Shown: positions 32,801 to 42,590 of the stretch, in pieces
Position numbering within the stretch: the first letter of the stretch is position 1
Layout: each line of letters opens with the position of its first letter
NCBI GenBank assembly: GCA_930367215.1
Contig: OV884056.1
Location: forward strand, 41,416,308 to 41,480,307
Length of the DNA stretch: 64,000 nt
Origin: Pollenia angustigena
Lineage: Eukaryota > Arthropoda > Insecta > Diptera > Polleniidae
Direction: 5' to 3'
The notes under the pieces: generated by a model
What the model saw: the letters and a program-made list of their open reading frames with translations, nothing else
Told to the model about the DNA's origin: nothing
Databases searched by the model: none
Translations under genes and position numbers: made by a program

Positions 32801-35800
32801 GGCTAGCATCACCTGCATAATTTCCCGGATCGTGGACAGAAATTTTCCTCTGACCAGCAGAACTATGTCGTCCGCGTAGGCAACAACTTTCCTGCCCATG
32901 GAATCAAATGACCTAAGAATCCCGTTGACTGCAAGCAACCACAGTAGAGGTGATAGAACCCCCCCTTGTGGTGTCCCCTTGGTAGCCCTCCTCCTTACCA
33001 CATGATCCCCCAGGCTCGAGTTTATAATCCTACTGCCAAGCATGCAGACTATCCACTCTACCAGAAAGTCCTCAACTCCCAACTCCAACAACGAATCTCT
33101 AATCGATTTTGCGGATACTAACATAGTTATTATAATTAACAAATTTGGAAAGTTTAGCTTTTTTTATGTTCAGACGGCTCATGTCTTATTGACATGATTC
33201 TTACTTTTTCTTCTTTGAACTTTCATTGGCGTTCAAACAATTCATGTCATGTTAACGACATGTTTTTTTTTGTAAAGCCATTTTAACTATCAGTTATAGC
33301 TGTCAAAACATATTAGTTGTATTCACACCGAACTTGTTAATTTGTTACTCGGTAGTTTGTTAATTTGTTAAAGTTACCAACTGTGAACGACCCCCTGTTT
33401 AAAACTTTGTTAGTCTGGTTACTTTAAAATAAAAAAATCATTTAATTAACATACTTACTCTCAATGTACACGAATATTGCCAAAACACAAATATTTTTTT
33501 AGAAATGTATCACACATGACTTTTTTATTAGATTTATTTAGAAACTGTAACAGCTGATTGTGAGTTACCAACTAACAACTATTTTATCAGGGGTGTCGTA
33601 TCGTTAATTTGTTAAATGTAAATCCGGTATCGCGTTTAATATACAAAAACAAAATGCCTGTAAAATAGTAACGATTAACGACTAACAAATTAACAAGCAC
33701 GGTGTGAATACCACTATTGTTAGCTCGAAGCTAAAGTAATAGTTAATTTTAACTGTACTTGGTAAAATTAAGGATAAGAAAGAAAAACTTACTGGCAGTA
33801 CACGAATCTCTCGTCTATAAAGTAGCAATCATGTCAATAAGACATGAGCCGTATAAACACAGACTTAGAAGCCTTTAGTTTATGTAATTATGCTGAAGCA
33901 GAGCGATGGAACGTTTTCAATTTGATGTTGTTAATTTAAAAACATTAATAGGATATGTACATATTTTTAATCAATATTAAAATAAAATTTTTATGTTTTT
34001 TTTATTTACAGCTTACGGATTTCGGATATGCAAGAGAAATTCCTGAAAGTACTGTTGCACAAAGTGTTGTTGGTACCCGTAATTATGTTGCACCGGAAGT
34101 AATTGATCCCGGCATTTATACGAAAACTGTGGATTACTGGTCCGTCGGTATATTATGTTATGAAATAATATGCGGTACACATCCATTTTTACCGCATCAA
34201 AATTTTGTGAATCGCATGAGAAGCATTCAAAAAAAACCATCGAAATGCATTGCTATAGTACAAAAGATCGATGATCCAACTGAAGATAATGTTGAGTTTT
34301 GTAATCAAATATTGCCGCCTAATCATTTGAGTCCTTTTTTTAAAGAGAACATTGAAAAGTGGTTACAGTTGGCATTGGATGCAAATTACAAAACTAGAGG
34401 CTGTAATAATCAAAATGAATTAAAATTCTATTCGGACTTAGACGCCATATTGCCCAAGAAAATTGTTACAGTATTTTCACTAAAAACCTGCCAAAAATAC
34501 TTTTATGATATCGAAAATTATGAAAATTTGCCAAAGTTCTACGAAGATATATGTTTTGATAATCGTTTAGATATAATGAATATATTTTTTATTTTGCCTC
34601 TGTTGCATCCAAAGAAACGTATAGAGCGTCCAGTAGATTATTTTGTGCCAGAATGGTGTGACACAAACAACGCCGAAAACCCACCTGTTATGTTATTTGT
34701 CACTGAATATCTTATACAACAAAAATGTGATTTAGAGGTAGAAAAACATTTTTATGCTTCCGAAACGATTAAAAAATGTATGGGTATTAGTTCAGATGAA
34801 AATATCCCTCTTTGGCTTTTAGAACAATTTGAGAAAGATGTTCATTTTATGCTGACTAAAGAACAAAATATATTGCAATGTTATCTTTTGGGCTTGGAAA
34901 GTTTCATAATAGAAATCGAACATGAGGTGGTAAAGTATAATTATTCTCTGGATGTCTTGAACAACAAAATAGCGGAGTTAAGTGGAATTGTTAAGCATTC
35001 CAACATTCTTTTAAATGAGTATGTAAATATAAAAAAAGATGAGGTAATTTAAAATTAATTGTTGTGGTTTTATACCCACCACTATTAAGTATATGTAAAT
35101 TCTGAAACGGTGTACATAGCAACGTTTGGTAGTCGATATTTTCGAATGTGTTAGTCACTATAACTCACACATATGAAAACTTAAGGAATACACTTTGATA
35201 TTGAAAAAGAGAAATCCTTTTTTACGAGTGCAGTTCAATAAATCTTTGAATTTTATTAAGTTATATTGGGTGTTTAAATTAAAAATGCGAAATTCATAAC
35301 AGAGTCGTATATTTTACATATGGTTTGTGGCTTTAATAACTTCTATTATATACATTTAAAAGGGTAACCAACTCTAATTTAGTTTAACTTACTCATTAGA
35401 CGAAATATTGTTGACAACAATTTTTTTATTTGAACATGTTGTATTATTTGGCTACTAAAGCATCATTTGCGGAATGATTAGATTTCTTCAATATGACATA
35501 CAGTTGCAGCACATCGATACCCACTAAGAATGTTTCGTTAATTTCAACGTGTGAGGTATGGTTTACGCGGGTCAAATGTGATGATTTTTACACGGAAGAC
35601 AAAGCAATTCAAAACATTTGGAAGCAACATAATTCATTCAAAAGAAAAGAAGTTAGAATTTATATATCCGAAATGCTTGAATACATACGGATGTATTTTT
35701 TTATAAAATCTATGCTGGGAACCGAACCCAGGTTTTCAAGGACAGGTTACCCTTAAATGTTTCGATTGCAACCACTCAATCACTTCAGAGGGGTTTGCCG

Positions 35801-38800
35801 TTTAACACTCACCGAAATTGACGACGGCTGGCAGTCAATAGTCAAATATCAATCTTAAAACCAAATTGTATTTCACCTTTTGGTAGATCGAAAATTGCGT
35901 GAATGATTATCTACTTTAATTGATTTACATGTTCTTCCCTACTTCTGTTTTTTCGTACTTTTTGATTTGTTTAAAGCGAGCATTGAACAAAAAAACGTTC
36001 AGAATATGCGACCAGAAATGAGGCCGTAAAATTTCATTAAGACAACGCTCGGTCTTATGTTTCAATACCAGTTACACATATTTGAGTAACTTCATACTTC
36101 TAAAATTTGATGCAAGCTTGCTTCCAAATTCTCTTGCCCAAAAAAAGTAAACTTGAACGTGTAACTGCTGTGTAAGTAGGGGTTTGAATGTTTCGCCTTA
36201 CCCACCTGGTTGTGTAGACCTTGCGTCGTCTGACTGTTATTTGTTTTGATCGATGCAAAACGCCTTAACTGGAATGCGCTTTACTTAGCCTCATAAAATA
36301 GCCAATTTTTTTTGGTGTAGAATCCATATGTAGCCAGAAAGATGAGGAATTTATATTGCACTAATGTTTTACCATAAACGCTTAATATTGGACGAAAGAA
36401 CAGCATTTTTATTTAATACACCCAATAACATACATAAGAACTATCTTAATAATTATTTATTTTAAGTTAGTGTATGCCATAGGCAAAACATGATTGTTTA
36501 AATAATCCCAGCGGTAAATATTGAAAGGACTGCAAGTGGCAGGCCTTTTTGAAGGCCTCTATACTCCTTTCTAAAAGATTGGCTTCGCATGATATCCTGC
36601 CTTCAGAAGTATGCCTTCTAGAAGGTATATTTTTATATATATATTTTTAAAAGACCTTCTGAAATATTCAGTACACATTCGCTACTCCCTTCTTTGAGAA
36701 GGGAGAAAGGAAGGTGTTCAGTTTTATTTACTTTTTATTTTTAGTGACCTTCCTTACTCCCTTCTTTGGGAAGGGATCGAAGTTGTTTTTAAAGGAAGTG
36801 TGGAAGGCCTTGCGCCCAATGACAACCTGTGTAAAAAACAAATAAGTATGGAATGCGGCGAGAAGGGCTTGTGACTGCTAAATAAGGCCTTCTATTAGGC
36901 CTCTTTACTGATTCTAGTTACCGCTGGGATCATCTGGACTTTTAAAAGCTCCTCGCAAAATGGCTGCCTCATTATACTTCATACGCAAAAGTGTGACAAA
37001 TTAAGGCATTGTTAAAAAAAAGATTAATGAAACTCGTATCCATTACAACATGTTAAATGCAATTCAATTGCAACATTAAAATTCTTCTAAGGAAATGGTG
37101 CAAAAGATGGCAATTGGGTTCTTTAAACTCCAAGACGATAGCTTTTTAAGTGAATTAAATAATCGGTGAATATTATATAAAATTTTTTTTACTTATTTAG
37201 CGAAGGTTTGGAAAATGGACATAAAATTTAATTTAAATGGGACATGGCCACAAGGCTTTATCTAGCAAACATAAGTTCACACGCTTAAAAAGTGGGAAAG
37301 TTGTCTTTCGATGTGAAATGTTTTACAAACGTTCTTTTAAATATTATATCTAAAAAAATTCACGAATGATCAATAAATCTTGTTAAAATTTAATTTGAAT
37401 ATTAAGCTTTTGCGTTTTCTCGGTTTAGTTGACATGTCAAATTAGTCAACGAACTGTTTTTTCAGCGCTCTTTTATAGCGGACCAAGCCTCAAGTGATAT
37501 TTACTATGGAACCGATGGGTTGTCGTTTAAAGCAAGTTTTTATAGTGGTGGGTGTACATAAGTACATATATAATTAAAAACAGCCGACAAACAAATATTT
37601 GTTTATTTAAAGTTAAACCCTAATGAAAACTAAATTTTTCTCTTTGTAGGCTTCAACAGAATTAGAGAAATCAAAAAAGTTTTACACGGAAAGTCAAGAA
37701 ATAGAAAGAGCCTTTGCAACTCAAATAAAAGTTGCATATAATGAACTTGTACAAAAATGCAGACAGTTAACTACAAATGAAATCTTTAGACAGTATACAA
37801 AAAAAGATATTTTTGAAATGTAAGTACATATCGACCACCTAGTGCAAAAGTGACTCAACTTCAAGACTTAATTTTTCAGAAATCGAATAAAACTGTTTGG
37901 ATCATTGAGTAGAAAATCCGTACAGATTATTATCTAAAAAGTTTTTTTTTTTAGGTATTTATACACTAGATAATGAACAATTTTTAGTTGTGTCCTTTTT
38001 TATGATGTATTATTTGCACAAAATCACCGAATTATTTTGAGTTATGTCACTTTAGCTTAATGCTTTTCAAGTTTTGACACTTTTGACAAATTCTAAACTG
38101 ATACAAGTCTAATTAATATAAACTCAAACAAAGATTTATTTTATCAAAAGTGCCACAATTCGAATTAAGACTATTTAGCACTTAACAATAGTGATCCACT
38201 ACCATTATATTTTCGACACAACTAAAAATAAGTCACTTTAATGAATTGCAACTTTATACCAATTGAAACATAAAGAAAGACATAACAGTTTTTTAATAAC
38301 AGTTAACAACAACAAAAAACACTGATATTTTTTTTATAGATAAAGAAGTGTATAGTGCATAGTTTAAGCATGTAAGCCCGAAAAATTAAAATTTTGAGTT
38401 GAGTCACTTTTGAACTAGGTGTGCAGTATAATCATCCTTGTCGTGAATAAAATTTCCCTGAAATTTTTTCCTTTTTCCCTAAAAAATTTAATTACTAGGA
38501 AAATAACTATTCACTAGTTATTCGCGATAGACGTAAATAATCCGCAAAAGAATAAATACAATTTTTAGTTTTTCATGTTCAATTTTATCTTATTTTTTGC
38601 TTTCAGCTTAAGTTATCAAAAGTTTCTTTCGTTAAAATATTCGAACTCTCAACGCATAGAAAGAGCACAAATTTCATTTGAAAAGTGCATAACGGAGTTA
38701 AAAACATTCATTAATTGTAGTGAGTTGTGCAAAATACGTGCTGAAGTACACGAACACATAGAAAAATTCACAAATTTACGCCAAAAGATTTATAATGTTT

Positions 38801-41658
38801 ACATAGAAGTTGATCAATTGGAAAGGAAATTAGAAGACTTTACTAGATCTCTTGTAACGCATATTCGAAATGATACACTGTCTTCAAGTATGATGTCAAT
38901 GCAAATTGATGGACCTCGATCTCATGCAACTGCTCTGAGAAATGATACAATGTCTCTAACTACGATGTCAAAGCATAATAATGAACCAGTCTCAAATATC
39001 TCGGTGAATAATCATTCATTAAATGATGATACTATGCTTATGATTAACGAATGTGAGACTCTGTAAGTACATGTGTGTGTAATTACTAAATTTAGTTTTA
39101 TGATTTTTAATATGTAAAATATAAGGAATTTAAGAACATTTTCCTTGGACAAATTTATATTTCATAAAAAAACAGTTTCCAGCCTAACGAAATATATTTA
39201 ATAGGATCTGCATCTGCACAGATTATTTAATTTTTTAATTCATCTATAAATAATTATTTTGAAAACATTTTAGGGTTTTTGCATGGGATGGGTGAATTAT
39301 TTTGGATTATGAGTTAAGAGCTTTTTAGGAAAAAAATCAATAAATTAAATGATAGAAATTAAAGAAAAACATCAAAAATCCGAACCAAAATAGTTGACAA
39401 TCTCATTTCAAAATAATTTTTTTTTTTATCTATATAAGTAATTGACACGAATTCCGGCCAGCATGTCATAGGAAGTTCTGGGATTTTTGCAAACATTTCT
39501 GATAGAGATCTGACAGAAAATGTATCTTTACATACCATTATTTTCGAAAATTTCATCAACTTCCGCAAATGATCTGACAATCAAAAAATCAATTAATTAA
39601 CTTTTATTCGACATCTTGAAAAATATAAATTAAAACATTTGTAATTGATAAGATTTCTCTATGACGTGCTAAGTTCCAATTTTTATTATTGATAAATACA
39701 TACACTGAAATTTATTGTTGAGGGAAAGCTAGCTTTTATGCGCATTTGACTGGTTGCTTAGGCCAGATCATCAGGAAACCTTTTTACAAAGTATTTCGAA
39801 AAGATTATACAAATAAAACTGTAAAGCGAAAAACTCAAACAATAAGCAGTTAGTTTATCTTTTCTTACATTTGTGAAAAAAAAAATACCGTTCACATCTA
39901 TAAGAGCAATTTTTTATTTTTCCATCAAAAATAAAAATTTTGAAATTTATACCCTAAAGCCACGTTCACAATCAAAAAAACAATTTCGGGTTTTCTTCCA
40001 TCTTTTTTCTTCCCAAAGTATTTCATATATTTTCCTTTAATTTTTAGAACAAAAATGTAACTAAATTTTTTTAAAAAATGTAGCTAAAGTTGAGTAAAGT
40101 TGAAATTTTAACAAAATGTTTACAAAAATAACAAGTAAGAGTGCTATATTCGGCTGTGTCGAATCTTATATACCCTTCACCATTGTGCGAGCAGAATACA
40201 GAGCAACTAGACAAAAACTAAATAATTTTTACATAACTATAAATACATATTTACAATACTTAAAACTTCATTATAAATAAAATTTAAAAAGCGAAAACTG
40301 GTAAATATTTTTTTTAAATCGCTTTTAGAACATAAAAAAAATAAAAATATTAAAAAAAAAAAATTTTCTTTTAAAAAACCAAGATTCGAACCAGGGAACT
40401 CTCAGTTTCTAACTTAACACACCCCATAGACAACTGAACCATGAAGGAACGTTAATTGAATATCATTAAAATGAAATATGGCACGTTTACTGTTCACAAA
40501 ATTCAACACAGTTGAGTTGTAATTACTTTTAATGTTTTTGTTCACCGCAATAGCAAAGTTGTAAACCATAATAAAAATATTACAAATCAACTTATTTGTG
40601 AACCAAAATAGGGAAATATATTCACCAAAATAGTTTGTGCCATGTATGTGTGTTTGTTTTCTTTTATCTTTTTTGGCGAGTTTTTAAGTAGCAAAAAACA
40701 CAAAAATTCATAGTTTCTATTTGTTAAAATTATTTCGTTAAATAGATGAAATAATAAAGAAGGGTGATAACGAAAATCATATTGGGCATTATGCTAGTAT
40801 ATGTAAACAATTGAAGGGGAGGGGGGGGGGGGGGGGGCAGAGGGACATCACATGGTCAAATCAAGTTCTCTCCTCATAAGGACCCAGAATATATATACTT
40901 TATAGGGTCTTAGATCAATATTGTAGCAATTACAAACGGAATGACAAACTTATATATACCCTTTTCCACCTGAGGTGGAGGGTATAAAAATAAATGCAAT
41001 TTATTGTTGTGGCTAAAATTTGCAAACGGTTGCTTAATGCAGATTGTGTGTGGTTGCAAAAGAAATTGTTGCTCTATTATGAACACCAATTAAAAATGTT
41101 TTTTTGGATTGTGAACGAAGCTTTAATGTTTATTTAAAATTTACAAACACACAAATTTATATTCCCAGCGGTAACTAAAATGAGTAAAGAGGCCTAATAG
41201 AAGGCCTTATGTAGCAGTCACAAGCAGTCAGAAGCCCTTCTTGCCGCATTCCATACTCATTGGGCGCAAGGCCTTCCACACTTCCTTTAAAAACAACTTC
41301 GATCCCTTCCCAAAGAAGGGAGTAAGGAAGGTCTCTAAAAATTAAAAGTAAATAAAACTGAACACCTTCCTTTCTCCCTCCTCAAAGAAGGGAGTAGCGA
41401 ATGTGTACTGAATATTTCAGAAGGTCTTTTAAAAAGAAGTTTATACCTTCTAGAAGGCATACTTCTGAAGGCAGGATATCATGCGAAGCGAATCTTTTAG
41501 AAAGGAGTATAGAGGCCTTCAAAAAGGCCTGCCACTTGCGGTCCTTTCAATATTTACCGCTGGGTTATTTTAAATATATTTTAAATTTACAACTATTTGT
41601 ATTATTATTTTTTAATTTCAGCTGCGAATTCATGACAACCTTTATGGATATGGACTAA
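26690..41658 (+). CDS. ird5: IKK-beta-like kinase Ird5, six coding exons
   Basis: Catalytic IkappaB kinase subunit; in flies Ird5 works with Kenny (IKK-gamma) in the Imd pathway to activate Relish. Exons: 26690-26804, 30038-30438, 34012-35043, 37650-37819, 38607-39062, 41622-41658; total 2211 nt, 736 aa plus stop, close to fly Ird5. All introns are GT-AG and frame is kept. Seen: glycine loop G19-S-G21-AF-G24, ATP lysine K41 (IATK), hinge MEYCNGGDLR, catalytic loop H152-R-D154 with N159, D175-F-G, and activation loop STVAQSVVGT with APE. After the kinase domain come about 330 residues fitting the ubiquitin-like and helical dimerisation regions, ending CEFMTTFMDMD. The first activation-loop Ser of mammalian IKK-beta is replaced by Thr186, while Ser190 is kept. 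No obvious mammalian-type NEMO-binding motif at the C-terminus. Introns are large and full of transposons. Confidence 0.92.
27109..28110. repeat. Family A repeat in ird5 intron 1, interrupted
   Basis: Starts AACAAGTTAGAATGCTTTAT, then GATACCCTCCACCAC; repeated ACGGTTTTACGCGAACTAAA-type blocks follow, as in the other family A copies. A non-LTR retrotransposon remnant interrupts it at about 27640-27860. Confidence 0.6.
27640..27849 (-). pseudogene. Non-LTR retrotransposon ORF2 remnant
   Basis: The minus-strand peptide contains LRDLAYSAFLSSRSTENWAI, then CRYRNRAKNIIRKEKIKFYA. This R-x-R-N-x-x-x-x-x-I-R-K-x-K-x-x-Y pattern is typical of the stretch between endonuclease and reverse transcriptase in Jockey/I-like LINEs. 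Only about 70 codons remain. Confidence 0.6.
28111..29265. other. ird5 intron 1, unassigned
   Basis: AT-rich intron sequence with no recognisable gene; some blocks (28240-28900) read like old degenerate repeat. Confidence 0.35.
29266..29708. repeat. Inserted segment flanked by about 58-bp direct repeats
   Basis: A block beginning GAAATTGGGAATTATTTCCT and ending ATTATTATAAACATTTTTTT occurs at about 29269-29326 and again at about 29650-29708. Between them is a 320-bp segment (CATTTTTCGAATTTATTC ... TATTTTAACAATTA) that recurs at about 44802-45130 without the direct repeats. Confidence 0.75.
29753..30002. mobile_element. MITE just upstream of ird5 exon 2
   Basis: The left end ATATGTGACAGCGCATAGAG...AAAGGGACC is mirrored by the right end, reading inward ATATGTGACGCGAAAAATAC...AAAGGGACC. 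It ends about 35 bp before the exon 2 acceptor. No protein is encoded. Confidence 0.6.
30038..30438 (+). CDS. ird5: ird5 coding exon 2
   Basis: Acceptor after TTTACAG (AG 30036-30037); donor GT at 30439. Residues 39-172: ATP lysine in ATKRLK, hinge MEYCNGGDLR, and HRDIKPEN catalytic loop. Joins exon 1 by completing Ala39 and exon 3 in phase 0. Confidence 0.92.
30607..31200 (-). pseudogene. 5'-truncated non-LTR retrotransposon tail
   Basis: The minus strand encodes VSRTLWPVLRKTDSS, then ITGHCMICRMAV and DLFKFCEDTEKSKYCVTILG. This is the Cys/His segment after RNase H that matches, position by position, LTGHCPVRAFAGRW...CRLCDD of the neighbouring element. A shared 3' block (GAGACCAGTATGGTCCACTG here, GAGACCAATATGGTCCATTG there) confirms the relationship. 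Confidence 0.65.
31215..33140 (-). mobile_element. 5'-truncated non-LTR retrotransposon (RT + RNase H)
   Basis: The minus strand carries the C-terminal reverse transcriptase, an RNase H domain and a 3' tail. RT-RNase H LINEs in flies belong to the I/LOA/Bilbo-like groups; I cannot place it further. The 5' truncation near 33130 is typical of target-primed reverse transcription. It is antisense to ird5 in intron 2. Confidence 0.85.
31477..33125 (-). pseudogene. Reverse transcriptase-RNase H remnant, three frames
   Basis: The RT frame (to 32069) has GTPQGGVLSPLLWLLAVNGI, the catalytic YADD in VVAYADDIVLLV, and GAKYLGNFLDCKLSWK. The RNase H frame (31638-32087) has TIYVDSQAVLRAL and WVPGHCMVDGNEVADELA. 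A third frame (31477-31731) has GHCPVRAFAGRWDN and CRLCDDSEELETIEHVLCHC. Overlaps between frames mark at least two frameshifts. The N-terminal ORF, endonuclease and first RT motifs are missing. Confidence 0.88.
33174..33852. mobile_element. MITE with ACGGCTCATGTCTTATTGAC ends
   Basis: The outer 26 bases are perfect inverted repeats (33174-33199 and 33827-33852). It sits in ird5 intron 2 and is itself interrupted by another inverted-repeat element. Confidence 0.85.
33321..33712. mobile_element. Nested MITE with ATTCACACCG ends
   Basis: Left ATTCACACCGAACTTGTTAA, right end reading inward ATTCACACCGTGCTTGTTAA, followed on both sides by TTTGTTA repeats. Lies wholly inside the element at 33174-33852, so it inserted later. 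Confidence 0.75.
34012..35043 (+). CDS. ird5: ird5 coding exon 3
   Basis: Acceptor AG at 34010-34011, donor GTAATT at 35044. Residues 173-516: DFGYARE, activation loop STVAQSVVGT, APEVIDPGIYTKTVDYWSVG, GTHPFLPHQ, then the ubiquitin-like and early helical region through EYVNIKKDE. Phase 0 at both ends. Fully open. Confidence 0.93.
35044..36506. other. ird5 intron 3, first part
   Basis: AT-rich with no coding signal; holds one tRNA-like remnant (35714-35786). Scattered TAAA/TATA-rich sequence otherwise. Confidence 0.4.
35714..35786 (-). repeat. tRNA-like remnant
   Basis: The minus strand has a perfect T arm (CTGGG TTCGGTT CCCAG, a B box) and a D-arm-like TTGAGTGGTTGCAATCG upstream, as in class II tRNAs. 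The acceptor stem does not pair properly. Likely a tRNA pseudogene or tRNA-derived SINE head. Confidence 0.45.
36507..36928. mobile_element. CCCAGCGGTAA MITE, copy 1
   Basis: Perfect 11-bp TIRs (CCCAGCGGTAA). Subterminal AGGCCT/AAGGCC motifs and multiple AAGGGAG/CTCCCTT inverted blocks fill the interior. Located in ird5 intron 3. An inverted, near-identical copy is at 41164-41564. Confidence 0.85.
36929..37649. other. ird5 intron 3, last part
   Basis: Unassigned AT-rich sequence up to the exon 4 acceptor (TTTGTAG, 37643-37649). No element boundary recognised. Confidence 0.4.
37650..37819 (+). CDS. ird5: ird5 coding exon 4
   Basis: Acceptor AG 37648-37649, donor GTAAGT 37820-37825. Encodes ASTELEKSKKFYTESQEIER and on to YTKKDIFE, helical and charged, part of the scaffold/dimerisation region. 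Begins in phase 0 and ends after two bases of an Ile codon completed by exon 5. Confidence 0.85.
37826..38425. mobile_element. Family C long-TIR element, copy A, filling ird5 intron 4
   Basis: Left CACCTAGTGCAAAAGTGACT and right end reading inward CACCTAGTTCAAAAGTGACT, followed by CAACT(C/T) and AATTTTTC-type sequence: about 30-bp inverted ends. Copy B is at 41770-42590; both share an ACATATCG flank on the left. The element starts directly after the exon 4 donor and makes up most of the 787-bp intron. Confidence 0.75.
38607..39062 (+). CDS. ird5: ird5 coding exon 5
   Basis: Acceptor TTTCAG ending 38606; donor GTAAGT at 39063. Encodes a coiled-coil-like helix (SYQKFLSLKYSNSQRIER ... VDQLERKLEDF), then a Ser/Thr/Asn/Met-rich tail with two similar blocks, NDTLSSSMMSMQ and NDTMSLTTMSKH. 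Confidence 0.87.
39063..40134. other. ird5 intron 5, first part
   Basis: Unassigned AT-rich intron; short frames on either strand have no recognisable product. Confidence 0.35.
40378..40450 (-). repeat. tRNA-like remnant
   Basis: On the minus strand, CATGGTTCAGTTGTCTATGG resembles a D arm/A box and CTGGTTCGAATCTTGG a B box, followed by a T run. Acceptor-stem pairing is poor. Probably a tRNA pseudogene or SINE remnant. Confidence 0.4.
40821..40837. repeat. Homopolymer G tract (17 G)
   Basis: Seventeen consecutive G, preceded by AGGGGA, in otherwise AT-rich intron. The RNA made from ird5 would carry the G-rich strand and could fold into a quadruplex. The length may be affected by sequencing. 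Confidence 0.85.
41164..41564. mobile_element. CCCAGCGGTAA MITE, copy 2 (inverted)
   Basis: Same family as 36507-36928 but in opposite orientation: it starts CCCAGCGGTAACTAAAATG and ends AATATTTACCGCTGGG, with interior blocks in reverse order. In ird5 intron 5, ending 57 bp before the last exon. Confidence 0.85.
41622..41658 (+). CDS. ird5: ird5 coding exon 6 (C-terminus)
   Basis: Acceptor TTTCAG at 41616-41621. Completes Leu from exon 5, then CEFMTTFMDMD and TAA. The tiny final exon is supported by frame, a good polypyrimidine tract and the immediate stop; another downstream exon cannot be fully excluded. Confidence 0.75.
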
Positions 41659-41769
41659 ATGCTATGCATTATTTTTATATATTTAAGTTAAGATACATCG
41701 TTAATAGTCATACTCTAAATATGTACATTTATTTACATATCATTGTAATTTTTATACTGATAAGTTGTA

Positions 41770-42590
41770 CATATCGCCCACCTAGTTTAAAAGTGACTCA
41801 ACTCAAAATTTAATTTTTCAGAAATCAAAAAAAAACTGTTTTGTCCTAAAAAATAGTTAAAAACAAATCTTTGGACCATTTAGTAGAAATCCATACAGAT
41901 TATGATTTAAAAAGTTTTTTTTTTTAATATTTACGCACTAGATAATGAACAATTTTTAGTTGTGTCATTTTTGATGATGTATTATTTGCAAAAGTTACAG
42001 AATTATTTTAAGTTATGTCACTTTAGCCGAATTTTTTTTTAAGTTTTGAAACTTTTGCCAAATTCTAAACTGACGCGAGTCTAATTATTATAAACTCCAA
42101 CAATTTTGAATTAAGACTATTTAGCATTTAACAATAGTGATCTACTTCCATTATATTTTCGAAACAACTAAAATTAAGTCACTTTTATGAAATGCAATTT
42201 TATATTAATTGAAACATAAAGAAAGACATAACCCTTTTTTTTAGCAACAGTGAACAAAATACACTGATTCAGGGGTGTCATGGAAATCGAAAACGTAAAA
42301 CGAAAGAATTTGGCAGTTCTTTTAATTAAACTTTTAATCTCATTTTAACAATTTTTGTTAAAAAATTCTGTTTAATAGAGCATTATTTGTATAATAATTG
42401 TCATAAAATTTTTTTATTACAGAAATCTTATTGAAAAACGACTCTTAAAATTCTTTCGTTTTACGTTTTCGATTTCCATAACACCCCTGATATATTTTTA
42501 TAGATAAACAAGTGTATTGTATATAGTTTAAGCATATAAACCCGAAAAATGAAAATTTTGAGTTGAGTCACTTTTGAACTAGGTGTGCAA
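41770..42590. mobile_element. Family C long-TIR element, copy B, in or after ird5 3' UTR
   Basis: Ends CACCTAGTTTAAAAGTGACT and, inverted, CACCTAGTTCAAAAGTGACT. Aligns along its length with copy A (37826-38425), interrupted by a CAGGGGTGT MITE at 42270-42489. Begins about 110 bp after the ird5 stop. Confidence 0.75.
42270..42489. mobile_element. CAGGGGTGT MITE nested in family C copy B
   Basis: Left CAGGGGTGTCATGGAAATCG, right reading inward CAGGGGTGTTATGGAAATCG, both continuing AAAACGTAAAACG. Copy A of the host element lacks it, so this is a later insertion. Same family as 2356-2561. Confidence 0.85.

Larger units (their letters stand above)
40135..40990. repeat. Family A repeat in ird5 intron 5
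   Basis: Starts AACAAGTAAGAGTGCTATAT (CGGCTGTG follows) and ends GAGGTGGAGGGTATAAAAAT; near the end it has the family block GGACCCAGAATATATATACT. A tRNA-like remnant and a poly-G tract lie inside. Confidence 0.65.
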
